The notes: generated from the letters alone by a model not told the origin. Shown: positions 28,938 through 38,337, counted from the stretch's first letter. The stretch: 64,000 nt of DNA from Chlorobaculum limnaeum (GCF_001747405.1 NZ_CP017305.1:762001-826000); one strand, 5' to 3'. Translations and numbers: made by a program.

Positions 28938-29876
28938 ATGAACTACGTTTTCGGACCGGTCTCATCGAAACGCCTCGGCCAGTCGCTCGGCGTCGATCTC
29001 TTGCCATCGAAGAGCTGCACCTGGAACTGCGTCTACTGCCAGCTTGGGCGCACGAAGGCGTTCGTGACGGAACGGCGTGAATTTTTCCCGAAAGAGGAGA
29101 TTCTCGCCGAAATTCTCGATTCGGTCACGAGCGGCAAGAAGATCGACTGGATCACTTTCGTCGGCTCCGGCGAGACGACGCTTTACAAGGGGCTCGACTG
29201 GCTGATCGCCGAGGTCAAAAAGGCGACGAAGATACCGGTGGCGGTCATTACCAACGGTTCGCTGCTCTCTTTGCCGGAAGTGCGCAAGGAGCTGCTCGAA
29301 GCGGACGCCGTGCTGCCGTCGCTCAACGCCGGTTCGGCGGAGCTGTTCGAGCGCGTCGACCGCCCCGCGCCGGGCTTCAGCTTCGAGCGGCACATCGAGG
29401 GATTGCGGCGCTTCAGGCAGGAGTATCGCGGAAAATTCTGGGTCGAGGTGATGCTCATCGCCGGGCTGAACGACTCGGAGGAGGCGCTCAAGGAGATGGC
29501 GAACGTGCTTGCGGAGATCCGGCCAGACATGATTCACCTGGTCATGCCGACCCGCCCCGCGCCCGAAAGCTTTGTCGGCATTCCGGACGAAGAGCTCGTC
29601 CAGCGAGCGGTCTTCATCCTGTCAGCAGCCGCTCCGGTGCTGCATCCCGCCAAGGGCGAAATGAAGCTCGGTTCGGCGGACGACCTGCTCGACACCGTTT
29701 CCGGTATCGCCACCCGCCATCCGGTGCAGGAGCGCGAACTCGAAGCGGCGCTCGGCAAGCTCTTCGATGGTGACGCCGCGAAAATCCGCGAGGCTATGGA
29801 GATGCTGCTCGCCTCGGGACGCTTCGAAAAGGTGCTCCAGGGCGGCGAGCTTTACTGGATAGTCAAATCTGCCTGA
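28938..29876 (+). CDS. Radical SAM protein with C-terminal helical extension
   Basis: 312 residues. The cluster motif is CTWNCVYC (Cys27, Cys31, Cys34), followed by FVGSGETTLYKGLDWLI and VITNGSLL, as in the family of short radical SAM proteins that begin VFGPVxSxRLGxSLGVDLLP. The last 80 residues (RHPVQERELEAALGKLF onward) look like a winged-helix domain. The substrate is unknown. A good GGGAGGGAG ribosome binding site precedes the ATG. It follows the PucC-like gene by 24 bp and is probably co-transcribed with it. Confidence 0.88.
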   Translation: MNYVFGPVSSKRLGQSLGVDLLPSKSCTWNCVYCQLGRTKAFVTERREFFPKEEILAEILDSVTSGKKIDWITFVGSGETTLYKGLDWLIAEVKKATKIPVAVITNGSLLSLPEVRKELLEADAVLPSLNAGSAELFERVDRPAPGFSFERHIEGLRRFRQEYRGKFWVEVMLIAGLNDSEEALKEMANVLAEIRPDMIHLVMPTRPAPESFVGIPDEELVQRAVFILSAAAPVLHPAKGEMKLGSADDLLDTVSGIATRHPVQERELEAALGKLFDGDAAKIREAMEMLLASGRFEKVLQGGELYWIVKSA

Positions 29877-29885
29877 ACGGCCACT

Positions 29886-29919
29886 GGCGAAGCACCTCCG
29901 GCAAGGGTGATGCTTCGCC
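29886..29919. terminator. Stem-loop between radical SAM gene and lipoprotein gene
   Basis: GGCGAAGCA pairs with TGCTTCGCC around a 16-nt loop at a convergent junction. There is no clear T tract on either side, so its termination strength is uncertain. Confidence 0.5.
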
Positions 29920-29928
29920 GGACGCGGC

Positions 29929-30120
29929 TCACTGATAACGATCCTTCCAGCGGTCATCATCCCGGTCACGCCGGTCATCGTAATCCCTTCTGTCGTACCG
30001 GTCGCGATCCCTGTCTCTTCTGTCCTCGCGGCGTTCCTTGTTACTCCGTCCGTCTTTGTAGTAGTATGACCCGCAGCCGACGAGCGAGAACAGCAGTGTC
30101 ATGACAAGCAGTTTTTTCAT
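29929..30120 (-). CDS. Small Arg/Asp-rich lipoprotein
   Basis: 63 residues from the ATG at 30120, with GGAGA five bases upstream; the frame extends to 30204 but without such a site. MKKLLVMTLLFSLVGCGSYY has a lipobox (LVGC), giving a 46-residue mature lipoprotein. The tail is almost entirely Arg, Asp, Tyr and Lys (RREDRRDRDRDRYDRRDYDD). Such low-complexity charged tails are common in small envelope lipoproteins of unknown role. Confidence 0.75.
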   Translation of the reverse strand: MKKLLVMTLLFSLVGCGSYYYKDGRSNKERREDRRDRDRDRYDRRDYDDRRDRDDDRWKDRYQ

Positions 30121-30270
30121 GATGGTCTCCAGATATTCATGGTTGACGGAATTGTGAAACAGCACCTCTCGGAAAGCATGGATTGCAACGCCGGATTTTC
30201 TCACTCAGAGTCAGACGCATGGTCTCGACGGGTCAGTATTTCGGCTTCAGCAAAAGCACTTCGTTCAGCT

Positions 30271-32574
30271 TCAAGACGATGCCAGCATCTTTGAAACCAT
30301 AGCCAGAAAACTGTTGATGTTGAACGGTTTCTGTATGAAGCTCGCTTTCTTATACAGGTTTTTTGGCTGGTAAAAGGTTTCCTGCGCATAGGCGGACATG
30401 AAGAGTGTTTTCAGGCCGGGTCGCGTGGCTTCAAGCTTTTCGCTCAGTTCGATCCCGTTCATCTCCGGCATCATGATGTCTGTCACCAGCAGATCGATAG
30501 CGCCAGGGTGCAGGTCGGCTGTCTCGAGCGCGGTTGCGGCGTTCATGGCAGCCAGTATGCGGAAGCCCTTCTCTTCGAGGAGTCCTTGCAGGATGGAGAG
30601 AATGTCGGAAGAGTCTTCGACAAGAAGAATTGTGCCATTGGAAATGTTCGTGGCGCTCTCCGCGGGTTCGTCATGCCTGCTGACAGCGCCGTTGCTCCGA
30701 AAAGCAGGCAAATAGACGATGAAGGTAGCGCCCTCGCCGGGTTCGGTCACGCAGTCGATCCACCCCTTGTTCTGCTTCAGGATGCCATAGACCGTGGACA
30801 AGCCGAGGCCGGTGCCTTTTCCCGGCTCCTTGGTGGTGAAAAAGGGTTCGTAGATATGCGGGAGCGCACGGGTGTCGATGCCGCATCCGGTATCGCAGAT
30901 GGCGATCCGTACATATTCGCCCGGAATCTGGCAGGGATGAGCGGAGCTGAATTCTCCACCCCTGATGACGACCGAGGTGGTTTCGATGGTGATCGTGCCG
31001 TTGCTGACGATGGCGTCCCGCGCGTTGACGCACAGGTTGATCAGAATCTGGTCGATCTGCGATGGATCGATGAGCACGCAGCGCCCGCCGCTTGCCGGAC
31101 GCCACAGGAAGCGGATGTGGCTTCCGATCAGCGATTCGATCATCGGAAGCAGGTGCTCGATCTCCTGGTCGATCTGGCAAACCTTAGGCGTCACGATCTC
31201 CTTTCGGGCGAAGGCAAGCAACTGGCGGGTCATGCTGGCCGAGCGGAGCGCCGATTTGCGGATGTCGTCGATGTGTTCGATGAAGCGCGACGACGGGGGA
31301 GCTTTTTTGGCGAGCAGCTCGGCATTGCCCAGAATGGCCGTCAGCGCATTGTTGAAGTCGTGCGCTATGCCGCCGGCAAGCTGGCCGATCGCCTCCATTT
31401 TCTGCGCCTGTTGCAGTTCGAGCTGCAACTCCTCCTGCCGTTCCGCCTGCTGTTTCCGCTCGCTGATATCGCGAACGAGTCCCGACATGAGAGAGTGGTT
31501 CGTGCGCGCATCGAACTGAAATCCGCCAGCCACCCAAATCCAGCGGATCTTGCCATCATTGCGGCGGATGCGGCATTCAAAGGTGAAATCCTTCTGTTTT
31601 TCCAGCGCCTGGTGGGACAGGTTTTTCACCATCGCGCGATCTTCGTCGATGATGTGATCGAGAAACAGGTTGAAATTCCACTCCGGCAGCAGGGCATCGT
31701 AGCCGAAGATGCGGTCATGTTCGAGGGTGCGTCTGGTCGAGTTGGTCACGGGGTTGAACTCCCACCACCCCAGGTGAGACTTTTCGAGGGTGAAATCGAG
31801 CCGGTCGCGGCTGCGTTTCAGCTCCTGTTCCATCTGCTTGCGTTCATCGATGTCGAGGCCGACGGTAACGACGAACGGCTCGCCGTCGATCACGGTTTTC
31901 CGGGCGTAAATGATGAACCACCTCGCTTGCTCAGGATTGCCATGCACGCAGATTTTTGCTTCGACCGTCTCCTCGATGTTTTTTTCCAGGATGGCCCTGA
32001 ACTTTTCCAGAACAACTGGCCGGTCTTCGGGATGAACGATCTCGAACGGATCGCAGGCATACAGCTCAGGCTCGCTTTTCCCGAAAACCTCCATTGCATA
32101 GCGATTGATGCCGCTGATCCGACCTTCGGCGTTGAGAATGATGACCGAACCGGGCGTTGCGTCCATGAGCGCCTTGAAGACGAGCTTGTCTTTTCTTGAC
32201 TGGAACTCCTCCTCTTTCGATTTGGTGATGTCGTGAACGATGACGAGCAGGCGGGTGATCCGGTTCTCAGCACTTCCCACCGGATGGATGATGTACCGCC
32301 AGTGTATGCCATCTTTCTCGTTGTCGAAGGAGAGGTGACCGCCTGTACGGAGCGCCTTCTGAACCATCGCTTTTCTCATCGCCGCGCTCTCCGGCGACTG
32401 GAGCGTTGCAGAAAGCAATTCGTAGATGTTGCATCCCGGAATTTCCGCGCCTGTTTCCGGTAAACGGGACTTGAACGCTTTGTTGGCATCGAGGATCGTG
32501 CCTTCCGGATCTATTAAACAGACCGGCTCCGGGAACTCCCTGAACAATCCGAACTCCGGGTTTTCAACTGGCAT
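30271..32574 (-). CDS. Hybrid histidine kinase with three PAS domains and a receiver
   Basis: 767 residues, no membrane segment, so cytoplasmic. Three PAS-type domains span about 8-120, 130-245 and 255-375 (each ending in DI..RK or similar). The HisKA box is LAGGIAHDFNNALTAILGNA (His405). The HATPase domain has LINLCVNARDAI and CDTGCGIDTRALPHIYEPFF. The C-terminal receiver (about 650-767) contains LLVTDIMMPEMNG (Asp699) and ends with the conserved Lys in FIQKPF. It should sense a small ligand or redox state and relay phosphate internally. No partner DNA-binding regulator is adjacent. Confidence 0.93.
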   Translation of the reverse strand: MPVENPEFGLFREFPEPVCLIDPEGTILDANKAFKSRLPETGAEIPGCNIYELLSATLQSPESAAMRKAMVQKALRTGGHLSFDNEKDGIHWRYIIHPVGSAENRITRLLVIVHDITKSKEEEFQSRKDKLVFKALMDATPGSVIILNAEGRISGINRYAMEVFGKSEPELYACDPFEIVHPEDRPVVLEKFRAILEKNIEETVEAKICVHGNPEQARWFIIYARKTVIDGEPFVVTVGLDIDERKQMEQELKRSRDRLDFTLEKSHLGWWEFNPVTNSTRRTLEHDRIFGYDALLPEWNFNLFLDHIIDEDRAMVKNLSHQALEKQKDFTFECRIRRNDGKIRWIWVAGGFQFDARTNHSLMSGLVRDISERKQQAERQEELQLELQQAQKMEAIGQLAGGIAHDFNNALTAILGNAELLAKKAPPSSRFIEHIDDIRKSALRSASMTRQLLAFARKEIVTPKVCQIDQEIEHLLPMIESLIGSHIRFLWRPASGGRCVLIDPSQIDQILINLCVNARDAIVSNGTITIETTSVVIRGGEFSSAHPCQIPGEYVRIAICDTGCGIDTRALPHIYEPFFTTKEPGKGTGLGLSTVYGILKQNKGWIDCVTEPGEGATFIVYLPAFRSNGAVSRHDEPAESATNISNGTILLVEDSSDILSILQGLLEEKGFRILAAMNAATALETADLHPGAIDLLVTDIMMPEMNGIELSEKLEATRPGLKTLFMSAYAQETFYQPKNLYKKASFIQKPFNINSFLAMVSKMLASS

Positions 32575-32832
32575 GACAAAAAAGATGTATTACTGAAGCG
32601 CCTTGTCTGATCTTCACAGCAAGCCTTTAATATATACGCGAGGCGCGACTATTCCGCGTATCTCCGTTGACGCCGCTGATGCTCATGCCCGGGGCGGCAT
32701 CGAGCGCGACGTACTGTTTGCAGAAACGAAACCATTCGAAATGCTATGTTCGTAACGGTTGCCGGATCAGGGCGATACTCACGATCACGGCCAGAGAGCG
32801 ACATCATTCACTTCAACAACTGTCGAACAGCA

Positions 32833-33141
32833 ATGAAATTCCAGGCACTGAGATACGGCGAATTCTTCCAGGGCAACATCAGCCACTACAATTACCAGCG
32901 TCCGCTCATCGTCAGGTTTATCGAATGTATCGAAAGGGAGGCGCAGGAGTGGCTGGTCGAGTTCTACCCCGGCAGCGGCCTCAACTCGGGAATGGTGCTG
33001 GCGATCGACCATGCCGATCAGCGCGTGCTTTGTGAAATTGTCGGCAGGAAAAAAGCCGGGCGGTACATTCGGCTGCTGGACCCGGAAATCGATCTCGAAG
33101 CGCTCTGGCGGCAACGCGAACCGGCGCTCGCCGAGGCCTGA
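32833..33141 (+). CDS. Hypothetical protein
   Basis: 102 residues from the ATG at 32833 (MKFQALRYGEFFQGNISHYN). The upstream in-frame extension to 32746 looks non-coding. It is charged, with no signal or membrane segment, and ends DLEALWRQREPALAEA. No family recognised. The next small gene follows after 97 bp on the same strand. Confidence 0.55.
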   Translation: MKFQALRYGEFFQGNISHYNYQRPLIVRFIECIEREAQEWLVEFYPGSGLNSGMVLAIDHADQRVLCEIVGRKKAGRYIRLLDPEIDLEALWRQREPALAEA

Positions 33142-33238
33142 CCGGGGCGTTGCGGAGCGGCTGTATCGCCGTCCTCTCGCGAGCCTGGGCGGCAATCCAC
33201 GGCGAATCAACGACACCCATGAACGGCGGAGGATGACT

Positions 33239-33469
33239 ATGGTACGCGAATCAGTCGAAGCGATAAAGCACAAAGTGCTCACCCAACTGCACGATGCAAG
33301 AAGAGCCGGGCGAGAACCGGCCTCGATCAAAGCCTCGCCGGAAAACTACCATCTCTTTCTGGTAGCCTTCATGCACCAACTCAGAATTTCCGAAACCGGC
33401 ATCGAACTGTTCGGCATCCCGCTGGTCATCGAACACGATATAGCCGAGATCGACGTGAGTCTGAACTGA
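33239..33469 (+). CDS. Small hypothetical protein
   Basis: 76 residues. I chose the ATG at 33239 because GGAGG lies six bases upstream; an ATG two codons earlier is also in frame. The product begins MVRESVEAIKHKVLTQLHDA and ends GIPLVIEHDIAEIDVSLN. It is likely cytoplasmic. No family recognised. Confidence 0.55.
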   Translation: MVRESVEAIKHKVLTQLHDARRAGREPASIKASPENYHLFLVAFMHQLRISETGIELFGIPLVIEHDIAEIDVSLN

Positions 33470-33511
33470 TGATGTGAAATCGGCGGATTGCTGCTTTTTC
33501 CCGATTCAGTC

Positions 33512-33940
33512 TCATTGGCCGTCGTAGTCCGCCCAGTTGTTCGGCGTTTCGTACCAGCGGAGGTTTTTGAGCGTGACGCCTTCTGGGAGTTTGCCCATGA
33601 TCTGGTTGAAGGCCCATTTGGCGAGGTATTCGGCGGTGGGTGGCTCGTCGGTCACGAGCACGCGGCTGTTGCGCCTGAGGATGAATTCGAGGTCTTCCTT
33701 GTCCTCTTTCCAGACCGCGAAGCCGTGGTCGAGCAGGTCGTGGATGTGCTCGTCCATGATCTGGCGCAGGAACTTGAAATCCATCACCATGCCCTCTTCG
33801 GCGTCGCCGTCGCGCTCGATGACCGGCCCTTCGACCGTCGCCACAATGACGCCGCGATGGCCGTGCAACTGGTTGCAGAAGCTGAAGCTGTTCGGAAGGG
33901 TGTGGCCGTAGTCGATCTCGATTTTCCTGGAGATGAGCAT
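33512..33940 (-). CDS. 6-pyruvoyl-tetrahydropterin synthase/QueD family protein
   Basis: 142 residues from the ATG at 33940 (MLISRKIEIDYGHTL). The zinc ligands His13, His26 and His28 (DYGH, LHGHR) and the catalytic-position Cys22 are present, and MVMDFKFLRQIMDEHIHDLLDH and PTAEYLAKWAF are typical. QueD makes 6-carboxytetrahydropterin for queuosine; related enzymes act in other pterin pathways. Longer in-frame N-termini to 34093 are not family-like. Confidence 0.87.
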   Translation of the reverse strand: MLISRKIEIDYGHTLPNSFSFCNQLHGHRGVIVATVEGPVIERDGDAEEGMVMDFKFLRQIMDEHIHDLLDHGFAVWKEDKEDLEFILRRNSRVLVTDEPPTAEYLAKWAFNQIMGKLPEGVTLKNLRWYETPNNWADYDGQ

Positions 33941-34206
33941 GGTGTCGCGCGGTGTCGTTTTCGTAAAGCTGTATCCAATTGTACGCAAAATTTTTTGGAA
34001 AACATGGAGGTTATCGACCGGGAGCGTCGGGTGGTTTTCGAGGGATGATCCGGAATGGCGGCAAGCGGGTGGTTTGCCTTGTTTTGCGTACATTTGCCAG
34101 TCAGCGCCGCAGCTCGCTGAAACCTTTAAGAGTCTGGCGGCGCTTTATTGCATGATGCGGCGAACGGTTGTTTCGCGTTGCCGTAATAGCCACCCAACAT
34201 GAAGCC

Positions 34207-35028
34207 ATGAGCGTACAGGAAATCTGGTCATCGATTCTCGAAGAGGCGCGTCTCGAATGCGAGCGCGAGCCTGAAATCAAGCTCTTTCTGGAGCAGCACA
34301 TTCTGCGGTACGAACAGTTCGCTCCGGCGCTGGCCATGCTGCTTTCCGTCAAGCTCGGCTCGAAGCACTTTCCGCCGCCGGTGCTTGAAGGGATTTTCGA
34401 GGATTTCTACCGCCAGAGTCCCGATGCTGTGCGGTTTGCCGTCTGCGACCTCGTGGCGACGCAGCAGCGCGACCCGGCGGCGGTAAACTATTACGAGATC
34501 ATGCTTTTCCTCAAGGGCTACCAGGCGCTCCAGTCCTATCGTCTGGCGCACTGGCTCTGGCGGAACGGACGCAAATCGCTCGCCTACTTCCTGCAGAACC
34601 GCATGTCGGAGGTGTTTGCGGTCGATATTCACCCGGCGGCCAAAATCGGCAAGGGCATTCTGCTCGACCACGCCACGAGCCTCGTCATCGGCGAGACCGC
34701 TGTGGTGGAGGACAACGTTTCGCTCCTGCACGAGGTGACGCTTGGCGGCACCGGCAAGGAGTCGGGCGACCGCCATCCGAAGGTCGGCAAGTCGGTGATG
34801 ATCGGCGCGGGAGCCAAGATTCTTGGCAACATCAAAATCGGCGAAGGCGCCAAGGTCGGCGCGGGTAGCGTGGTGCTCGACGACGTGCCTCCGCACTACA
34901 CGGTCGCCGGTGTGCCCGCGCACATCGTGGGCCGCACCGAATCGCCCGAACCCGCCCTCGACATGAACCAGCGCCTCGTCTTTCCGGAGAAGAAAAAGCC
35001 GAAAGGCGAAGAGCACCCCTGTTCCTGA
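34207..35028 (+). CDS. cysE: Serine O-acetyltransferase
   Basis: 273 residues from the ATG at 34207. The helical N-terminal SAT domain (WSSILEEARLECEREPEIKL) is followed by QSYRLAHWLWRNGRKSLAYF and the left-handed beta-helix hexapeptides (DIHPAAKIGKGILLDHATSL, VIGETAVVEDNVSLLHEVTL, GGTGKESGDRHPKVG). It acetylates serine with acetyl-CoA for cysteine synthesis; its His and Asp catalytic pair lies in the LLDHATS and LLHEVTLGGTGK region. The short C-terminal tail varies in CysE and controls docking with cysteine synthase and feedback by cysteine. Confidence 0.95.
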   Translation: MSVQEIWSSILEEARLECEREPEIKLFLEQHILRYEQFAPALAMLLSVKLGSKHFPPPVLEGIFEDFYRQSPDAVRFAVCDLVATQQRDPAAVNYYEIMLFLKGYQALQSYRLAHWLWRNGRKSLAYFLQNRMSEVFAVDIHPAAKIGKGILLDHATSLVIGETAVVEDNVSLLHEVTLGGTGKESGDRHPKVGKSVMIGAGAKILGNIKIGEGAKVGAGSVVLDDVPPHYTVAGVPAHIVGRTESPEPALDMNQRLVFPEKKKPKGEEHPCS

Positions 35029-35043
35029 GCGCGTGAACTGAAA

Positions 35044-35064
35044 GGGCGGGTTTCATGCCCGCCT
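35044..35064. repeat. Short hairpin element after cysE
   Basis: GGCGGG pairs with CCCGCC around TTTCATG. A nearly identical copy, GGGCGGGTTTCATGTCCGCC, lies at 61403-61422, so this is a dispersed element as much as a terminator. Confidence 0.5.
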
Positions 35065-35152
35065 TGGCCTCCGCCAATCCGCCTCTTGTTTTCTCTTCCC
35101 TCCTTTTTATCCATTTGCAGGCATGCAGCTCCCGCCAGACGCCGAAAAAATC

Positions 35153-36217
35153 CTAAACCACATCGATAATCATCTCGACCGGGAAGTGGTCGCTGTATCC
35201 TTTTTTCGTGCTTTTATCGAATGGTTTGGGTCTCATCTTCGCTCCGGGAGCCATTTCCGGCGTGGTGAATATCCGCATCGACCCAGGCCTTGCCTTGAGG
35301 CCCGCAGCCCCATAATGAAGCCCGCGCGACACCATGAACTGGTCGAACAGGTTCATCGTGTTTGCTGATTCGCCGCTGAAGAAGATCGTGCCGGTATCGG
35401 GCTGGGCGTAGAGCTGCCATGAGAGGTTGAAGAGCGCGGGCTGGCGTTCGATGTAGGCGTCGATGGTCGGAGTCTCGCGGTTTGGCGAGGCTTTCAGCTC
35501 CTCTTCGACCTTGTCGAGATCCTTCGCGGCAAGAAGATAGTCGGTGACGCTGCGGCAGGAGGGATCATCGTTGAAATCGCCCATCAGCACGATGTTGCGG
35601 TTCCAGCGGGCGCTCAGAGCGGCGAACGCTTCGGCGGTGTCCGGAAGCTCGGCGTACTCCTTCCTTTCGAGCTTGAGCACTTCGTTCACGAGCTGGCCGC
35701 AACGTTCCGCCACGGCGATGCGAAGCGGCTCGGACTGGTACTGCCCCTGCCTGCGCGATGGCCAATGGTTGACGAGCACATTGAGTTCCGCACCGCTGCC
35801 CTTGAGGGTCAGCCGAACCTGAAAAATGTCGCGCGTGGGGAAGCGGAAGTTGACCAGATGGCTCTCCATATCTCTGGTCGGAGGAGCTTTGAACACTTTC
35901 GACGAGTAGATGAGCGAGCAGTCGATGCCCCGGATGTCGGGTGATTCTTTATGAGCCAGCCGATAGTCGCTGCGCCCGATTTTTTCCAACAGCTTGTCAA
36001 TCACCTCCTTGTTTTCCACCTCGCACAAGCCGAGCAGGTCCGGCCCCGCGCCACCATGCATCTGCCGGATGATGCTGGCCAGATTGGCGATCTTGATGTC
36101 GAAAACCTCGTCCGTCCACCCCTGTTCCGGCGTGAATTCCAGGTCTGTTGCGATGGACGACGCTGTAGTGTCGAACAGGTTTTGCAGGTTCCAGAACGCA
36201 ACTTTGATTTCTGACAT
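35153..36217 (-). CDS. Endonuclease/exonuclease/phosphatase family protein
   Basis: 354 residues. Motifs of the DNase I-like fold are in order: VAFWNLQNLFDT (N-terminal Asn), LLGLCEVENKEVI (metal-binding Glu), VNHWPSRRQG (His), LMGDFNDDP and YSDHFPVEMII (C-terminal Asp-His). The family includes nucleases and phosphodiesterases; the substrate here is not indicated. No signal peptide is present. The gene is convergent with cysE, with about 120 bp between. Confidence 0.88.
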   Translation of the reverse strand: MSEIKVAFWNLQNLFDTTASSIATDLEFTPEQGWTDEVFDIKIANLASIIRQMHGGAGPDLLGLCEVENKEVIDKLLEKIGRSDYRLAHKESPDIRGIDCSLIYSSKVFKAPPTRDMESHLVNFRFPTRDIFQVRLTLKGSGAELNVLVNHWPSRRQGQYQSEPLRIAVAERCGQLVNEVLKLERKEYAELPDTAEAFAALSARWNRNIVLMGDFNDDPSCRSVTDYLLAAKDLDKVEEELKASPNRETPTIDAYIERQPALFNLSWQLYAQPDTGTIFFSGESANTMNLFDQFMVSRGLHYGAAGLKARPGSMRIFTTPEMAPGAKMRPKPFDKSTKKGYSDHFPVEMIIDVV

Positions 36218-36652
36218 GACAAAGCCTCCGGATTGTGTTGTAAAGCCGTTGGTAACGCCAATTATTTCAGATCGTTACAAGATTTTCGGAACTGCGAATG
36301 CCTGATCGCTGACGAATAACATCTCTGGATGAAGTCGGTATGTACATGCGTAAGATAGCGATATATGATTATGCCGACAAAATGACGGAAGAGTCGCCTA
36401 TGTGCCGGATGAGGTGGATGTGAAGTCAATCCGCCAGTGTTTTTGATTGACGCAACCGGAATTTTCGGCGCGAGTGCTGCCGACCATCATCGCCCGCTAA
36501 CCCGAAGCCGTCAGGCGGGTTATGGCGGGGGGAGGTTTTCAGGTGGCCTCTTAAGTTTCCATTGAAAAGATCATCGGACTATTCCTATTTTGCAGGTGTA
36601 GTCCTCTTGAATTGATAGGAATATCCGTTTTCCGGTTCGGATAGAGAACCGC
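36218..36652. other. 435-bp non-coding stretch
   Basis: No supported gene. The only structure seen is an inverted repeat near 36499-36536, CCCGCTAACCCG with CGGGTTATGGCGGG around an 11-nt loop. It may hold the promoters of the exonuclease-family gene (leftward) and the antitoxin (rightward). Confidence 0.5.
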
Positions 36653-36904
36653 ATGAACATTGACCTTATGACTATGTCAACATCTGCCATCAGTACGGAA
36701 TACCTGAAGCTCTCCGTTTCCGAGCGGATTCAGCTTGTCGAGGACATTTGGGACAGCATTGCTGCCGAAGCGTCAGAAACGATTGAGTTGTCACAGGCTC
36801 AAAAGGACGAGTTGCACCGCCGCGTCGCTGCGCACCGCACAGATCCTTCGACAGCCGTTCCGTGGGAAGAGGTAAGATCGCGATTGTTTTTAGGGAAATC
36901 GTGA
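36653..36904 (+). CDS. Putative addiction-module antitoxin (TIGR02574-like), no toxin partner
   Basis: 83 residues, possibly starting at internal Met6 or Met8. LSVSERIQLVEDIWDSIAAE and LHRRVAAHRTDPSTAVPWEE are the hallmarks of the short 'addiction module component' family that pairs with RelE/ParE-like toxins. The usual overlapping downstream toxin gene is absent: an ATG overlaps its stop (36904) but the frame encodes nothing toxin-like, even with the insertion sequence removed. It is therefore an orphan. Confidence 0.75.
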   Translation: MNIDLMTMSTSAISTEYLKLSVSERIQLVEDIWDSIAAEASETIELSQAQKDELHRRVAAHRTDPSTAVPWEEVRSRLFLGKS

Positions 36905-36971
36905 TGAGGGTCTATCCAAGAGCACTTGGGATTTATGCCATTGGAGTTTTTTTTTGCAAGGTTCTTTGTAA

Positions 36972-36979
36972 AGTTTATT
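36972..36979. repeat. Target-site duplication, left copy
   Basis: The 8-bp AGTTTATT here is identical to 38338-38345 on the other side of the insertion sequence. Eight bp is the usual duplication for ISL3-family elements. Confidence 0.93.
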
Positions 36980-38337
36980 GGCTCTTCGCAGAATTTAATG
37001 GTCTGGTAGTAAAAATGAGTGGCTTGGTGTAATTTATCCAAGAACGCCAAAACACTAACCCCAACGTATGCCGAGCCTCATTACCCATTACCAGCAGTTA
37101 TTAGGATTACCAGAAACATGGAAGGTGTCGGATGTCCGGCTGTCGATGTCCGGCCCCCGGATAGAAATCCATCTGGAGTATATCGGACCCAAAGTCGAAT
37201 GCCCTGAATGCGGCAAGGCCGGACGAATTTATGACCTGGCGCCAGAACAACGGTGGCGGCATCTGGATACCATGGAGTACGAGACGCATCTGATAGCCAG
37301 GGTGCCTCGGTGTGAGTGCAAAGAGCACAGGATCAAGACAATTAAAGTTCCGTGGGCAACGCGCTCTTCGCGCTACACCCTGAAGTTTGAAGCGCTTGCT
37401 GTCGAGTTGCTTCAGGAGTGTTCAAGCATTCAGTCGGCATCGAGGCTCTTGCGATTGAACTGGCATGCAACCAACGAGATCATGAACCGTGCGGTTAAGC
37501 GAGGCCTGAGCCGCCGGAATAAGGAGGCGATTGCTCATCTTGGTCTTGATGAAAAGAGCTTCCGGGCAGGCCATCAGTATGTGACGATCCTGAACGACCT
37601 GAAAGGTGGCCGGGTACTTGAGGTGGTCCAGAGCCGAACGACCGATGGAGCAGAAGCGCTACTCCTCAGCTTTGAAGCATCGCAACGCCAGGGTGTGAAA
37701 TCGATCTCGATGGATATGTGGAAACCCTTCGCGATTGCTGCCAAAAAGCATCTGCCGCAGGCCGATATTGTGCATGACCGTTTCCATATCAGCAAATATC
37801 TGAACGAGGCGGTCGACACGGTTCGTCGCCAAGAGTCCCGTCAACTTCATCATGCAGGGGACAGGACTCTGATTGGCTCGAAATTCACCTGGCTGCGCAA
37901 TCCGGAGAACATGACGGAAAGCCAGCGGACAAGCTTTGATCAATTGATGGCCTGTGAGCTGAAAACCGGAAAAGCCTGGTCGATGAAGAACATGTTTCGG
38001 GAGTTCTGGCGGCTGGGTTGTCGAGAGAGTGCAAGCTTCTTTTTCGATTACTGGTCTGAACGCGTTGACCAGTTAGCGTTGAAACCCATGATCAAGGTCA
38101 AAGAGCTGCTGAAGCGGCATCTCGACAACATCCTGAACTATTTCGAGCACGAAATGACCAACGCAGTTTCCGAAGGTCTGAACAGCAAGATCCAGTTGTA
38201 CAAAGCATCGGCCCGTGGGTTCCACAGCTTTCACAGCTACCGCATAAGGATTTTGTTTTACTGTGGAAAGCTCAACATGGCTATTACCGGTTGACGTAAT
38301 TGCTGACGAGCGTTACCATTAAATCTTACGAAGAACC
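36980..38337 (+). mobile_element. Complete ISL3-family insertion sequence, 1,358 bp
   Basis: The ends are imperfect 23-bp inverted repeats: left GGCTCTTCGCAGAATTTAAT (36980-37002), right end read inward GGTTCTTCGTAAGATTTAAT (38315-38337), 19 of 23 matching. A perfect 8-bp direct duplication flanks it. It contains one intact transposase gene. All parts needed for transposition appear present, so the element is probably recent and possibly active. Confidence 0.95.
37068..38294 (+). CDS. ISL3 family transposase
   Basis: 408 residues, full length. An N-terminal zinc-finger-like region (VECPECGKAGRIYDLAPEQR, RCECKEH) precedes the DDE domain: HLGLDEKSFRAGHQYVTILN (first Asp), SISMDMWKPFAIAAKKHLPQ (second Asp), ADIVHDRFHISKYLNEAVD, and EHEMTNAVSEGLNSKIQLYK with the final Glu region. 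The C-terminal GFHSFHSYRIRILFYCGKL is characteristic of ISL3. The frame has no interruption. Confidence 0.95.
   Translation: MPSLITHYQQLLGLPETWKVSDVRLSMSGPRIEIHLEYIGPKVECPECGKAGRIYDLAPEQRWRHLDTMEYETHLIARVPRCECKEHRIKTIKVPWATRSSRYTLKFEALAVELLQECSSIQSASRLLRLNWHATNEIMNRAVKRGLSRRNKEAIAHLGLDEKSFRAGHQYVTILNDLKGGRVLEVVQSRTTDGAEALLLSFEASQRQGVKSISMDMWKPFAIAAKKHLPQADIVHDRFHISKYLNEAVDTVRRQESRQLHHAGDRTLIGSKFTWLRNPENMTESQRTSFDQLMACELKTGKAWSMKNMFREFWRLGCRESASFFFDYWSERVDQLALKPMIKVKELLKRHLDNILNYFEHEMTNAVSEGLNSKIQLYKASARGFHSFHSYRIRILFYCGKLNMAITG

Noticed and set aside
36904-37029. Toxin gene overlapping the antitoxin stop
   Set aside because: The frame (MRVYPRALGIYAIGVFF...) is short, hydrophobic and unlike RelE/ParE, with or without the insertion sequence.
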